64,000 nt of DNA, taken from NCBI GenBank assembly GCA_036873135.1, contig JAPTYO010000002.1, forward strand, positions 46,181,452 to 46,245,451. The letters are read 5' to 3'. A model generated the notes under the pieces. The model saw nothing but the letters and a program-made list of their open reading frames with translations. It had not been told where the DNA came from and made no database searches. The stretch comes from Clarkia xantiana subsp. parviflora. Taxonomy: Eukaryota; Streptophyta; Magnoliopsida; Myrtales; Onagraceae. Below are positions 32,940 through 44,206 of the stretch, piece after piece (positions within the stretch are counted from its first letter, which is position 1; each line of letters opens with the position of its first letter). The position numbers and the translations under genes were made by a program.

Positions 32940-35900
32940 TTAGACGTAGTACTTCTTTAGGTGTTCCCCACTGAAGGTGTTTGTGGAGATATACCCATCC
33001 CCATCCTCTAGGCGGTAAGCATTTGCGTATGGAACTGATGCTATCTTATACGGCCCTTCCCATTTTGGAGATAATTTTCTGACTTGGTCTAAATGTGAGA
33101 ACTCGTTCTTTCTGAGCACTAGTTCTCCTATGTGGAATTGCCTCTCCTTGACTTGGCGGTTGTAATATCTTGCGGATACAAGGCGCATTCGTGCCTGTGC
33201 TTCTTCTGAATTCCATCTTTTATCCTCCACCATGTCTAAGTCTAAGAGCCTTGCCTTGTTGTTCTCATGCTCTTCAAAGTACGTGGTTCTTAGTGATGAT
33301 ACCGCCATTTCTGCTGGTGCCACCGCTTCGGTCCCGTATACTATCTTTGGTGTTGTCCGCACTGCCCATTAAGATATTTTCCAGCTCATCTACCAAACTT
33401 CCCTTGGTAGCATGGAGTCGTTTCTTTAGGCCATCTAGCACTATTTTGTTTGCCAACTCTACTAGCCCGTTTGTCTGAGGGTGCTTTACTGATGCGAAGC
33501 GGTGCTCTATATTCAGCCTTTCGCAATACCACTGCAGTTTCTTGCTCTTGAATTTTGGGCCATTGTCACTTATTATTGCTTTTGGCACCCCGTACCTCGA
33601 GACAATGTGAGATTGGATGAAATTGACGACTTGGTCGTCTGTTGTCTTTCCCATTGCCTTTGCTTCTATCCACTTGGAGAAGTAATCTATTGCTACTATT
33701 ATGCAAGTCTTCTGGCCTTTTGTTCTTGTTAGGGGGCCTATCAGATCAATCCCCCACTGCGCAAATGGCCAGGCTCCCGAGATGGAGCTTAGCTTTGCTG
33801 CTGGTGCTGTTATATTTCTGGAGTACCTTTGGCAGTGATCACATTTTTGCACCAAGTCTGCTGCTTCTTTGCTCATTGATGGCCAATAATATCCCAGGTT
33901 GTAGACTTTCTGGATTATTGATCGTGCTCCTTCATGGCATCCCGCATCTCCTTCATGGAGTTCTGCAAGTATTCTCTCTGTTTCTGGGTATGTTATGCAT
34001 TTGAGGAAGGGTGTGGAGTACCCTTTCTTGTAGAGTTCATTATCCATCAGCGCATAATTTCTAGCCATCCTTTCAATCTTAACTGCCTCTACCTTATCCT
34101 TTGGGAGTTTACCTTCCATGATGTATTGACGCATTGGGGTCATCCAGGCTTCTGCTTCATCTATTACTAGAACCTCCATTTGTTCTATCACTGATTGCAT
34201 TCTTTGCTCTACAAAGTGAACCTCTTTGCCTGCTTCTACCCCTAGGGCTAGTTTGCTTAAGGCATCTGCCTCTTGGTTTTGTTCTTTTGGGACTGACTCA
34301 ATGTCGAAGCTTTGAAAGCTCTTTATTAGGTCCCTGGCTTGCTGCAAGTACTTCTGCATGTTTTCGGACTTTGCAGTGTAGATTCCTTTCACTTGATTGA
34401 CAACTAGTTGAGAATCGCACTTAACTCTTAGATGCTTTGCCCCTACTCCTTTGGCTATTCTCAGGTCTGTTATCAGCGCTTCGTATTCAGCCTCATTGTT
34501 CGTTGCCTTAAAGGTGAGTGCCATGGCATATCGCAGAGGTGTATCGCTGTTTGGTGGGTATAGTAAGAGGCCTGCACCTGAACCTCCCCCGTTGGATGAC
34601 CCATCGGTATGCATCTCCCATAATTCTTCTGGTTGTTTCTCCTGACTACTACTTGCCTCGCTTGTAGTTTTGACTTCTCCCAAGTCTTCGTCTGGATTAA
34701 TTCCGGTGAATTCGGCAATAAAATCTGCTAGAGCTTGCCCTTTTATGGATGTTCTGGGGGCAAAGTGAATCCGAAACTCGCTTAGCTCAATTGCCCATTT
34801 GGTCAGTCTTCCCGATGTGTCTGGTCTTTGGAGGAGGTGTTTCAATGGTTGGTCTGTGAGGACTGTTACTTCATGCCCATGAAAATACGGTCTCAACTTT
34901 CTTGCTGATATAATCAGTGCATAGAGGTACTTTTCTATTGGCAAGTAGTTGATCTCATACTTTGCCAATGTTTTGCTTACGAAGTATACCGGCAATTGTG
35001 CAGCGTTTTCTTCTTTTATTAGCACTGAGCTTACTGCCACGTTGCTTACAGAAAGGTAGAGGTAGAGGGGCTCCCCTGGTGTAGGCTTTGCTAGGGGTGG
35101 TAGTGTCTTCAGGTGTTGTTTGAGTTGCTGGAAGGCTTCTTCACACTTTGGTGTCCATTCGAATTTCTTGTTTGCCCTTAGTACCTCAAAGAAGGGTAAT
35201 GCCTTGTCTCCTATTTTGGATAGGAATCTGTTAAGAGCTGCCAACCTTCCGTTCAGTCGTTGAACCTCTTTGTGCTTCGTAGGTGACTGCATTTCTTCAA
35301 TTGCCTATAGTTTTTCGGGGTTTACCTCTATGCCTCGCTGGCTTACCATGAAGCCTAAAAATTTCCCTGATTGTACCCCAAATGCACATTTTTTTCGGGT
35401 TTAGGCGGACTTGGTATTGCCTCATCCTCTCAAACGTTGAGCGAAGGTTCTCCACATGGTCTTTCTTCTCTTTGGATTTGACGATCATGTCGTCCACGTA
35501 TGCCTCCATTGTCTTTCCTATCATGTCCCCGAAGATTTTGTTGACCATTCTTTGGTATGTCGCTCCAGCATTTATGAGTCCGAAAGGCATCACTGTGTAA
35601 TGGTATATCTCGCTATTAGTGTAGAATGCTGTGTGAGGGGCGTCTTCAGGGGCCATTTTTATCTGGTTATATCCTGAGTATGCATCCATGAAGCTCATTA
35701 GTTGGTGACCTGATGTTGCATCCACTAACTGATCTATTCTTGGTAGTGGATATGAGTCCTTAGGGCATGCTTTGTTTAAGTCACGATAATCGATGAACAT
35801 TCTCCAACTTCCTCCCGCCTTCTTTACCAGTACTGGGTTTGCCAACCATGTTTGGAATCTAATCTCCTTGATGAAATTTGCCTTCAATAGTTTTTCCACT

Positions 35901-36511
35901 TCTTCTTGGATAACTATCTTTTTGCTTCCTCCCATTGGCCTTACCTTTTGTGTTATTGGTCGCGTTGCCGCGTCTATATTGAGCTTGTGTGAGATTACTT
36001 CTTCTGATATTCCTGGCATATCGCTTGGTGACCAGGCGAACAGATCCTTGTATTCCCTTAGTAAATCTACTAAGTGGTTTTCCTCTTCCTGAGATAAGGC
36101 GGTCCCGATTTTTGCCTTCCTATCGGGTTCTTCTATGAGTATTTCTTTTAGTTCCTCCATGGGGGCTGGTCTTCCGTGATCTTCTCTTGGGTCCTCATCT
36201 ATTAGTAGGACCTCTCTTGTTTTCTTCTTCTTGCTTAGTGCAATCCTTGCACATTTCCTTGCTATCTTCTGGTTACCCTTTACTTCCCCTATTCCTTGAC
36301 TTGTGGGGAATTTCATTTTCTGATGTAGTGTTGATGGTACCATACCCCACTTGTTGATTGTAGTGGTACCCAGGACTCCATTGTATTCCTCCATTAAATC
36401 TGTGATGAAGAAAGGGACATCGATCTTTAACTGTCTCTGGCCTATGCCCAATGTCACAGGTAGTGTGACTGTCCCCAGTGGGTATGTTGGCTCTCCTGAA
36501 AATCCCACCAA
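32940..36511 (-). pseudogene. pol of element B (RT, two RNases H, integrase), broken
   Basis: 36511-35297 encodes the end of protease and RT with an intact YVDDM (about 35490). It loses frame near 35395 at an A-run (one extra base), and a TAG follows near 35306. 35292-33274 carries the RT end, first RNase H (PVYFVSKTLAKYE), second RNase H (HTDGSS, NEAEYEAL, CDSQLVVNQV, EADALSK) and integrase (HEGDAGCHEGA...KCDHCQ, WGIDLIGPL, ISDNGPKF, GLVELANK). Near 33360 the frame changes again with a small deletion, and 33362-32940 encodes the integrase C-terminus ending KKYYV-stop. It is about as complete as element A pol but clearly diverged from it. Confidence 0.9.
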
Positions 36512-36890
36512 GGGGGAGTGAACCTGTTTTATGCTACTTGGCCTTACTCCCAGTATGTTGAGGACTTTATTGCTAATGAATGCTTTATGTAAAAAACATA
36601 AGGAATGCTATATCAGTCTACCAGGATTCTTCCAATGTCCATATCAGTGATCTTCATTGTAATGACTAGGGCATCCTTGTTGTCTGGTAACACAGGCTCC
36701 ATGTCTCTTCTTGAAAATTGTATTACATCTTCTCTCTTTCCTTCTGCTTGTTCGTCCTTTAGTTTATGGTCCTCTAACTGTGCCATATACGTTTCTCTAG
36801 CATTCGTTGACTCCCCTCCAGCTCCATAACCTCCATGAATGACATATACGCTTGCCATCTGGCTGGTGATAATTAGGCTTTCTGTTCGAA
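36512..36890 (-). pseudogene. Protease remnant and lost gag of element B
   Basis: 36858-36613 (minus) encodes ASVYVIHGGYGAGG...DIGRILVD, matching the gag-protease boundary of element A. Right after the catalytic Asp the Gly-Ser residues of the active site are lost by a small deletion, and the frame stops. 36612-36512 is out of frame. No gag is found between here and the primer-binding site, so about 1.4 kb of gag has been deleted. Confidence 0.85.
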
Positions 36891-36891
36891 A

Positions 36892-36907
36892 CCCACGGAC
36901 GGCGCCA
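36892..36907 (-). other. Primer-binding site of element B
   Basis: On the minus strand, TGGCGCCGTCCGTGGG lies two bases after the LTR end CCTAACA. It begins with TGG, complementary to the tRNA CCA end. It defines the right-hand LTR as 5'. Confidence 0.8.
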
Positions 36908-36909
36908 AG

Positions 36910-37758
36910 TGTTAGGTTCCGAGTCTAGGGTCAACGGGCGGTCGACTCAAGTCTCGTTCCTCACTGGAGATGTTGCGGATTCGATGCTCTCGGGTTATGC
37001 TGTCCTAGCTCGTGTCCTTCCGTTCTTAGCTTCTCTTCTCCTCGCGCCCTGCAAGAGGGGCAATACCAGGCACAGAGGGGGGGGTGGTGCCTGATGAACC
37101 CTCTCCGATGCCTAAGTCAGTACGGTTTTAGAGAGATAAAGCTAGAGAGACGTCAGAGCAAAATTATGCAACTTGCCAAGATGATCGAATGAATAGTGGA
37201 GGTGTTGTATTTATAGGCAACGGTGTCATTAAGGTGTCTTAATGACATCGTTAACCTTTAAACACAGTTAATTAACCTTTAAACACGTAATTAAGACCTT
37301 AGGATACGGAGAAGGTTGGCGGAAATAAACCGAGTATGGGAGTCCAAGAATGGCGCCGGGGCCCTTGGGGGGAAGGAAAATCCGACCCCCAAGGGTAGGG
37401 GTTGGGTGAGGCCACCCAACCCCTCCTAGGGGAGATAGGGTTGGCCAACCCTATCTCCCCTAGGGGAGATCGGGTTGGCCAACCCTATCTCACCTAGGGG
37501 AGATCGGGTTGGTCCACCCGATCTCCCCTAGGGGAGATCGGGTTGGCTGACCCAATCTCCCATAGGGGAGGTCGGGTGTGGCCACCCGACCTCACCTAGG
37601 TGAGTCTAACTTGGCCGGACGAGCGCTTCGGCCTCGTCCGGACCGTTGGTGTTTTCGCGAAGTGTTCGGGTTGAAGTTTCGATTTATAATCATTAACGGG
37701 GTGATAAAAATAAAACGATTCGGAAGTCAACGGGTTCAAATTGGGCGTATATCCATCA
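36910..37758 (-). repeat. 5' LTR of element B
   Basis: Its termini match 27943-28793, and its length differs by only two bases. TATAAAT is at 37209-37215 (minus). The palindromic CCTAGGGGAGATC block at 37400-37600 differs from the other LTR in unit order and sequence. Target duplication AAACC follows at 37759-37763. Confidence 0.93.
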
Positions 37759-37932
37759 AAACCCTTACCAGACATGATGATTGGAGGTTGGAAGAACGAA
37801 CTTGACGTTGTCGGAAAGGTTATCGGAGGAACACTAAGGTCTTCGGAATTACAGAGCTTGAATTTGCAGAGAAGTTGCAGAGAACTTTTGAAAATTCGGA
37901 GATGGTAAAAGGAAACTGTACCCTGGGTGAGG

Positions 37933-37939
37933 TTTTATA
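37933..37939 (-). promoter_or_regulatory. TATA box of the right-arm antisense ORF
   Basis: On the minus strand, CTCTTCGCCTATAAAACC lies ~160 bases upstream of the interrupted aORF start at 37775. It is identical in the core to 8973-8979 and 17630-17636. Confidence 0.65.
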
Positions 37940-38299
37940 GGCGAAGAGGACAGCTGAAAGGGCGCTTCAATCTGAATCGTCGAAGTTGAAGCGTTCTAAT
38001 CTGGACCGTTGAGATGAGACGTGCAGAATGGTAACAGGTGCAATGATGAAATAACCTAAAAAGCACTTTTCAGAAAAAGCAGGCGCGAAAAATCAGGCAC
38101 AGGTACTGAGGACGTCATCTGCTCCATTTGATGGCTGGGGAACCGAGGAGTCCTCTCGGATTTGGCAGTTATCCACAAGGTATTGAGGAAACGTGAACAA
38201 GAAGACTTGTATTAAGTGTGCCAAGGGAAAAATCCCCGACTTCGACATCGGGAGGTCAGGAGTTGAAAAGACACGACGAACTGTAAGTCCCTCATGTCT

Positions 38300-38309
38300 T
38301 GGGGGCAAA
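38300..38309 (+). other. Polypurine tract of the right arm
   Basis: TTGGGGGCAAA directly precedes the LTR start TGATGGG, as in element A. It marks the LTR to its right as a 3' LTR. Confidence 0.8.
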
Positions 38310-38964
38310 TGATGGGCTCCGCTATGGCCGTTAGGCCCCTTAACGGCGAGGAAACGGCGAACAGGCCCACTGGGCCCCAAAGGAAGGTCAAGATGACCCA
38401 GGCGAAGGGTCCCGACGTAGGGAGTCCCGATGATGAAAGGTCCCGACAGAGTCGGTCCCGACAGGTGAGCTGGAAGCTCCCGATGAGAAGCCTTTAAGTA
38501 GGCCCCGATGATGAATCCCTGAGAACGATTGGCCCTTTCACGATGACGAGGGGCCCCGAGCGGTGACACAACGAGATAACTCTGGAGTCCCCGATGTTAG
38601 TCGGGACTTGCCATCAGAGGTTAAGGCCGAGATACGCGGGGCGTGGCCGAGATAAGGGAGATCTGGCCTAGATAGGCGGGATCGTGCACGAGATACGCGG
38701 GATACGGGCTAACCACCCCAACGGTTCACCAGGTAACTGAGGTACCTCTCCGCCTATAAAAGGGCAGAGGTCACCTCAGGTCAATTACGTTTTGAGATAC
38801 GTTACTTGAGATTAACGCTTGCCAGTCCACACGAGATACTCATTTAAGCATCGGAGAGGGATTCTGGGTCACCACCCGGTCTATCCCCTCTTGCAGGATT
38901 GCGTGGAGCGAAGGAGCTAGGATCGCCGTCAAAGATCGTACCGGAGTTCCGTTGTGATCCAACA
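38310..38964 (+). repeat. 3' LTR of the right arm (655 bp)
   Basis: It runs TGATGGG...GATCCAACA and is homologous to the LTRs at 9358 and 16545. It is ~60 bp shorter because about three of the ~20-bp GATACGCGG units are missing. Its TATA box is near 38753 (CGCCTATAAAAGGGC). The base after it is the first of a copia LTR fragment, with no target duplication matching the left end of the palindrome. Confidence 0.92.
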
Positions 38965-39302
38965 TAGGGGTGTCTGCTAAGGGTTTATTCACTCATTCAT
39001 AGTAACAAGGATCTCCATTGAGAACACTTGTTTCCCTTAGTTAAATTTCGGCACCATCACATCTGTTATGAGGTTCCATCTCGTTGAAGAATCGATCATA
39101 GGTCTTGTTGTGGAGCTACATCGCGTGAGACTTCTTCTAACGAAGAACTTGCACGTGGTTCCGACCGGAGGATCAGAACTCCCTCCACATCGTTCTTGGG
39201 CAGGAAAGCTAAAAGGTATGTGTACTAATTCCGCTGCGTAGATTAGATTTCTTGCTAGTACACGTTTAGCATTCCGTAGTATTACGTCCCCGTAATCCAA
39301 CA
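38965..39302 (+). repeat. Copia LTR fragment (3' 338 bp)
   Basis: It is homologous to the second half of the LTR at 55906-56480, sharing GAAGAATCGATCA, GGTTCCGACCGGAGG, the stretch after TTCTTGGGCAGGAAAGCT, and the end CCCGTAATCCAACA. The left part is cut by the palindrome end at 38964, and the right end abuts a long-LTR fragment. It may belong to the copia remnant at 14265-16544 on the other side. Confidence 0.85.
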
Positions 39303-40680
39303 CTAGGATCCTACATTGCCTACGTGAAGAATGAATTAAACACCTAGGTCTATAATCGGTCTACGATCAGAAATTCGAGTTCGGGAGTTCTATTACGAAT
39401 AAATATTAAACAATTTTTAATTACGCCCTTTCAGTACTCAATTCACTTAATTTGCCAATTTTATTTTTTTTAAATCGCGTTACGTCAAATTAACCTAATG
39501 ATATCAAAACTTCATGTGCGAATCATTATTAAAGACAAATCTAAGCCTAAAAGCCTAATAAGCTTTAAAAAAATCCTTAAAAAAATCTAAGTAAAATCGA
39601 ACATGCTCAAAATCATAATATAATTTAACAATTACATGTCCTACACATATATACACGCAATAAAACATGATATCTAATTAATATAGATCTAAACTATCTA
39701 ATTTACATGATAAAATAATAAATAAAAATAGAATAATAATAAATAATATGAAAACATACAAATAAATAAACAAATAAAACATACACGGAAGCTTACCCGC
39801 GCAACAGAACAGCCAAGGCTGAGGGAAGGCAGCACCAGCGAGGCAAACGTCGGTGACAGTAGCAGACACGGTGACGACAGCAGCGGACGACTTCGGCAAT
39901 AGTTCCGACGACGGCGAGCAGGAATGACTGCGTGGCGAAGCAGCAAGGCAGCAGCAGACAGGGTCAGACGGTCCGGTCTCGTCCGAGCGAAGCAGGCGTG
40001 GCGGGTCTGGTAGATCTGCGGCGGGGGAGTGAAGCTAGTGTGGCGAATCTGGGCTGATCGGAGGGTGGGGCGAATCTGGACAGCACGAGGAGGTCGTGAG
40101 CTGGATATGGCTTCAAATTGGAAACGGTGAGAGAAATGGAGCAGCGCCGGGGACGACGTCGGACAGATCAGCCTGGCGAGGTGTGGCGCTCCGGTGGGGT
40201 CTGAGACGAGGTGGACGCGAGGTCGAGGCGAGGCGGCGCCGGCAGCTTCTCCGGCGGGGAAGAGATCAGACGGGGGGGAATGATAAAAAATAAAATATAA
40301 ATTTTTTTACAGAAAAGGACAAATTTTTCACGGAAACCGAGATCTGATAGTAATATTATTGATGATGTGTATTTTTTACATCTAAAAGTACCATATTTAT
40401 AGCTAAACTAGGACCCCCAAACTAGGAAAATAAAATCTGAAAAATATATGCATTTAATATTCCGAAAATATACATATATATTTATGTATTTCACCATAAA
40501 TACACATAATATATTTTCTGAATATTTTACAATAATTAATGCATATACACTATCCTATTTTAAGTCAGTCCTATCTTTAGAAACATCGCGGCCTTCCATA
40601 TTTAAATACTTCCTTTTTTTTAACGCGTCACATATGACATTTTTAATGTGCTACGCGCGGACAAAAATTAGGTGTTTACA
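39303..40680 (-). repeat. Long-LTR fragment, second copy
   Basis: It is homologous to 12693-14264, lacking the first ~85 bases at its left end, and ends AAATTAGGTGTTTACA at 40680. A TATA-like GCTATAAATA (minus) lies near 40400, and a GC-rich R-U5 part at 39790-40280 corresponds to the GC-rich part of the first copy. ORFs in the GC-rich part are not conserved between copies and are not called as genes. Confidence 0.82.
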
Positions 40681-40682
40681 AT

Positions 40683-40887
40683 AGCGGCACTTAAGAATCC
40701 GAAGTACCATAGTAGAACGAAACAGATTGATGTGAAATATAATTATGCAAAGGGTATGGTATAATAAAAATTTATCACATTAAAATACTTATCCTCTGAG
40801 AATATGGTGGCAGACACATTGACTAAACCACTGCGCAGGGAAGTTTTCGAAAAGCATGTCATAAATCTTGGACTGCGTAGGGTTTAG
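40683..40887 (+). pseudogene. Copia RNase H C-terminus remnant
   Basis: Conceptual reading: KNPKYHSRTKQIDVKYNYAK, two stops, then ENMVADTLTKPLRREVFEKH and the end LGLRRV-stop. This is the typical end of copia pol (ADxLTKPL). The homologous region at 62270-62472 shares the layout. Confidence 0.85.
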
Positions 40888-41980
40888 GAGGATAATATTG
40901 TGTCAAACAACATTTTTGAGTTTTGAATTATTCCAATTCGAATGGATGAATTGCAATTTGAGTTTATGATCTTAAGACATCATAATGTTTGAATTACATC
41001 AAATTTTACGGTCAATAAACTAGTTGTTGGAGTGAAAAATCTCCCAATAAAATATGTCGAATGTGGGCCCAACCTCGTCACACAGGCTCGGTCGTCTTGA
41101 GGGAGGAGGCACCTTCACCAGGTCAAGACAAGAACCACGGTGTTTTCGAAAAAAACTGGTTAAGCAAAACGATCATTTGATTTCGGGGTAACACGACATG
41201 ATCTTGTTTTGCATATCGCTGTTATGAACTCAGTTCATCGGAGACCACATTCTGGGCCAGATGATGATCTGCGATAGCGTATGACTTTTTCCACTCCTGA
41301 TTATTCAGGTTTTTCTATCGGCACGCACTTCATACTGCGCGTGCCATGTTCGACCACGGGGCCAGGCTCGGTTGTGCTAGATAGAATTCTCGTGATTCAG
41401 ACGGTCACAAACTTCTCCACCTGAGCGTGTGACTGATCTCGGGTGATTTATGAAGGAGCACCCGAAGGATCCTCACGGACTCATAACTCATATCTAAGGT
41501 CAAGCTCAGTGGTCTCTTTCAGGCGTATGAACGTAGTGCTAAACAAAACGGCTCAGTGACCACGTTTTGGAAACCGGTTGAGTTTGACTAAGGGTATGAG
41601 CAATGGGGATGGTCAAGTTCACCTGTAATTCTCCGACTCTTTTTTTACTAAATGGCCACCAACTGGATATTAGTTGAAGATTGTGAATACTGGTGCGGAT
41701 GCCTTGGAGAAGTAATACTATGTTGAAACTAGGCAATTGGAGAATAACAGTTGACCAGGGATACAGCGCGGCACCGAGATATATGCAGGTTGATTACAAG
41801 TTGGGGAATCAACTTTTTGCGGATGCTACAACACTCTCAAATGATGAGTAGCACGATGTCCGTTGTGTCTGCCACTCGCACGACAAACCTCGTATGAAAT
41901 ATTCTGAAGCAAGGACTGGATCGATGACTAAATGTTGATGTGTTGGTCAACAACATATTAACAGGAACCCTCCCATTCCG

Positions 41981-41992
41981 GCGAGTGGGAGC
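41981..41992 (+). other. Copia polypurine tract
   Basis: GCGAGTGGGAGC directly precedes the LTR start TGTTGGCAT. The same tract occurs at 63593-63604. Confidence 0.75.
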
Positions 41993-42583
41993 TGTTGGCA
42001 TTTGGTGAATGGCCGCCGTAATATGAGCCCTTTAATAAAAGCCTAACAGTTAAGGTAATTGGATAATGTCACATTAGGGATTTTGGGCTAGGCCCAAAAT
42101 CTCAATTGACATGAGAGGCCCAAAATTGGGCCTCACCAATAGCTAGGTCGGCCGAATTAGTTGTGGAGCAAGTAGGTGGAATTTTCCTACCTCCTCTTAT
42201 AAATAGGGGTTTTTAGAGATTTATTAGAAGCTAATCACTCTCCTCTCCTAATTGTTGATATTAAAGAAATCCCACCCCCTTTCTTCACTAGTTTCAGACG
42301 AACTCCATAGGTTTAAGGTGCCAAAGTGCTTTGAGCAATTTACCCTAGAGATCTGTCATTGCTAGGAATCGACAAGAAGCTTGGTTGTGGAGACCATACC
42401 GTGTAGGTGATTTATCAACAAGAATCCTTATAGGAGCCGTCCGACGGATTGGAACTCCCCTTGAAGATCTTGGCACTACAGGAAAGCAATTACTGGTATG
42501 TAACTCTATTCCGCTGTGTAATTGGATTACCTGGCATGTACACTTGTTTTGTTTCTGTTGTATTTATCCTCCTAAATCCAACA
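41993..42583 (+). repeat. Copia 3' LTR (591 bp)
   Basis: It starts TGTTGGCATTTGG and ends CCTAAATCCAACA. It shows LTR-like internal features: TTATAAATAGGGG near 42200 as TATA, and GGCCCAAAAT inverted repeats near 42090-42130. It is related to, but clearly diverged from, the LTR at 55906-56480. Confidence 0.85.
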
Positions 42584-42929
42584 CCATTTGGTACAACTCG
42601 AGATTGAGGCTAGCAACCATTGCCAAAATGGTCTGGACCGTGGTGTAACGCAACGTTGGTGAGTAGGACTCATCAAAGCCCACTCCGTGGAGTTGGGTAT
42701 ATCCTTTCACGACAAGTCAAGCTTTGTACCGCTCAACGTTTCCATCAGCAGTGAGTTTCAATTGCAGAACCCACTTTTCCCTGATTGCTTTGCGATTAGC
42801 AGGCAAATCAACTAACGTCCAAACCGAATTGGCTTCCATTGAGGCGAACTCTTCCTCAATTGCTTTCCTCCATTCTTTTGCTTGAGGATCTTTCAGATCT
42901 TGTTTAACCGTGACTGGTTCATCAACCAA
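42584..42929 (-). pseudogene. Copia RT N-terminus, truncated
   Basis: It encodes DPQAKEWRKAIEEEFASMEA and SVWTLVDLPANRKAI, the standard start of copia RT. A stop follows RYKA, then KGYTQLHGVGFDESYSP is in frame after it. The copia LTR ending at 42583 cuts it. Confidence 0.85.
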
Positions 42930-43025
42930 ATTCAGAGCGAATAACTCACCCTTTTTTTACGAGAAACTTCTTTGGAGAAGTTCTCTGCCTTTGACTACGT
43001 CTAGGCTCGGTATTCCTATCTTGAA

Positions 43026-43331
43026 CTACACTCCCACTAGGAACAACGCTCCCAGTAGGAATAATTCTCCCACTAGGAATAGGGCATTACTAGAACCTTC
43101 TCCAGCAACCTTTCTTGGAAGACCCCTTGGTCTCGGGTTTCTACCGCCGTGATGAATTCCGAGGCCACTTGGACAAGGAACCAAGTTGGTTGTCCCACTC
43201 CCATTTTTACCAGCAGGTAGTTGAGGAATTATAAGATTTTTATCCAACAGTTCAACAACTAAATTATCAGGCCCTCTACTTGATTCGCACCAAGAGCAAC
43301 TGTGATCTCTGTGGTTGGATTGACTCCTCAC
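43026..43331 (-). pseudogene. Copia integrase-RT linker remnant
   Basis: It encodes TTNLVPCPSGLGIHHGGRNP and a run of Leu/Val/Gly repeats derived from a short tandem repeat (ATTCCTAGTGGGAGC-like, 43030-43080). It matches the linker at 16420-16500 and 60700-60780. It is out of frame with integrase. Confidence 0.65.
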
Positions 43332-44206
43332 ACTGGATTTACTATGAAAATGTTCTCATTCTCATTTACCATTTCATTCACAATTGTTGCTCCCTCAATT
43401 CTCCCACTCGAAGTAATTGGGACCTGATTAATCACATCATGTTCAAGTTCTTTTAAGACTTCATTCGTGTTGATATTAAAAAACTTAGAAAATTCATCCT
43501 CAATAAATGTAACATCCGTGGACTCATGTTCTACCACACCATCATTTTCTTGAGCCGCCATAAACACGTATCCCTTTGAGTTTTCCGAGTATCTTATAAA
43601 TATACTTTTCAATCCTCTAGGACCCAACTTGTCGAATCGGCTGTCATTCTGATGCGTATATGCTGCGCAACCCCAAGGTCGTAGCCTGGTAAGATCCACC
43701 TCATTACTTGTCCACAGCTCATATGGTGTCATGTCTACCGATTTTGTAGGTACACAGTTTACTACATGAGTACTAGTCAACAACGCATCACCCCAAAAGG
43801 AGATCGGAAGTTGAGCTTGCGACATCATGGTTCTTACCATGTCCAAGATTGTACGATTACGTCGCTCCGCCACATTGTTCTGTTGTGACATATAAGGGAT
43901 CGTCGTTTGACGGACAATGCCCATTTTATTGCATAACTTTTCAAACTCACTAGAGAGGTATTCTCTACCTCTGTCAGTGCATAAGGTTTTCGCCTTTCGC
44001 TCTAGTTGATTCTCTACGAGATTAAGATAGCTCTTACAGCACTCAATGGCCTCAGATTTACGAGTAATCAGATGAGTGATCCCATAACGGGTAAAGTCAT
44101 CAATGAAATTTAATTTGAGCTTCAAATCATACATCTTTGTATTAAATTTGTACTTCGATTTGATGTGTTCTGGTTTTAGGTGGAACCTATGCACTCCGCG
44201 CGCCAC
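43328..44206 (-). pseudogene. Copia integrase, 292-residue open remnant
   Basis: The integrase core shows FIDDFTRYG, TDRGREYLSSEFEKLC, TTIPYMSQQNNVAERRNRTI and MTPYELW...LRPWGCAAY. The catalytic Asp-Asp-Glu residues are visible (D in FIDDF, D in TDRG, E in VAERRN). The first few dozen residues and the zinc-binding part upstream are degraded. This reading frame alone cannot make a working protein, since gag, protease and most of RT are missing. Confidence 0.88.

Larger units (their letters stand above)
27943..37758 (-). mobile_element. Tat-type LTR retrotransposon B, 9816 bp, complete ends, nested in right arm
   Basis: Two nearly equal LTRs (851 and 849 bp) are flanked by the 5-bp direct repeat AAACC. 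On the minus strand: 5' LTR 37758-36910, primer-binding site, protease remnant, RT, RNase H, second RNase H, integrase, two tandem arrays, an antisense three-exon ORF, polypurine tract, 3' LTR. Gag is almost entirely missing: the internal sequence begins within ~55 bases of the primer site at the gag-protease boundary. It is a different family from element A: LTRs unrelated, pol clearly diverged, array units different. Its LTRs are much alike, so it is younger than the palindrome it interrupts. Confidence 0.93.
27524..37775 (-). pseudogene. Short antisense ORF of the right arm, intron interrupted by element B
   Basis: Exon 1 is 37775-37769 (ATGTCTG) and exon 2 27840-27524 (317 nt, the same length as in the left arm, ending with TAA). 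The intron begins GTAAGGGTTT and ends TTTCAG. Element B (27943-37758) lies inside it, with target duplication AAACC at 27938-27942 and 37759-37763. Splicing over ~9.9 kb including a full LTR element seems unlikely, so I call it broken. Its promoter is intact at 37933-37939. Confidence 0.65.
16545..38964. mobile_element. Palindromic Tat pair: two half-elements head to head, 3' LTRs outward
   Basis: The left arm (minus strand) runs 3' LTR, polypurine tract, aORF, tandem array, pol, gag up to 24452. The right arm (plus strand) starts at 24453 in the first RNase H and runs pol, array, aORF, polypurine tract and 3' LTR to 38964. Without element B and its target duplication the right arm is ~4.69 kb; its mirror image is 16545-21192 (~4.65 kb). 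The single-copy loop is 21193-24452. Both arms share private lesions: an 11-bp deletion near the integrase end, the same extra bases just before the pol stop, and the same aORF deletion with a 24-bp duplication. No target duplication is seen outside (GCCCC left, TAGGG right). It could be an in-situ inverted duplication, a palindromic cDNA, or two insertions plus deletion. Confidence 0.8.
40681..42583 (+). mobile_element. Copia element 3' end: RNase H remnant, 3' UTR, polypurine tract, LTR
   Basis: It begins directly at the end of the long-LTR fragment with copia RNase H sequence. About 1.1 kb of non-coding 3' region follows that is conserved with 62473-63604, then a polypurine tract and a full LTR ending at 42583. 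The right flank is minus-strand copia, so this element inserted into another copia. The 5' part is missing. Confidence 0.82.

Noticed and set aside
16540..38969. Target duplication for the palindromic pair
   Set aside because: Flanks are GCCCC on the left and TAGGG on the right; they do not match as direct or inverted repeats.
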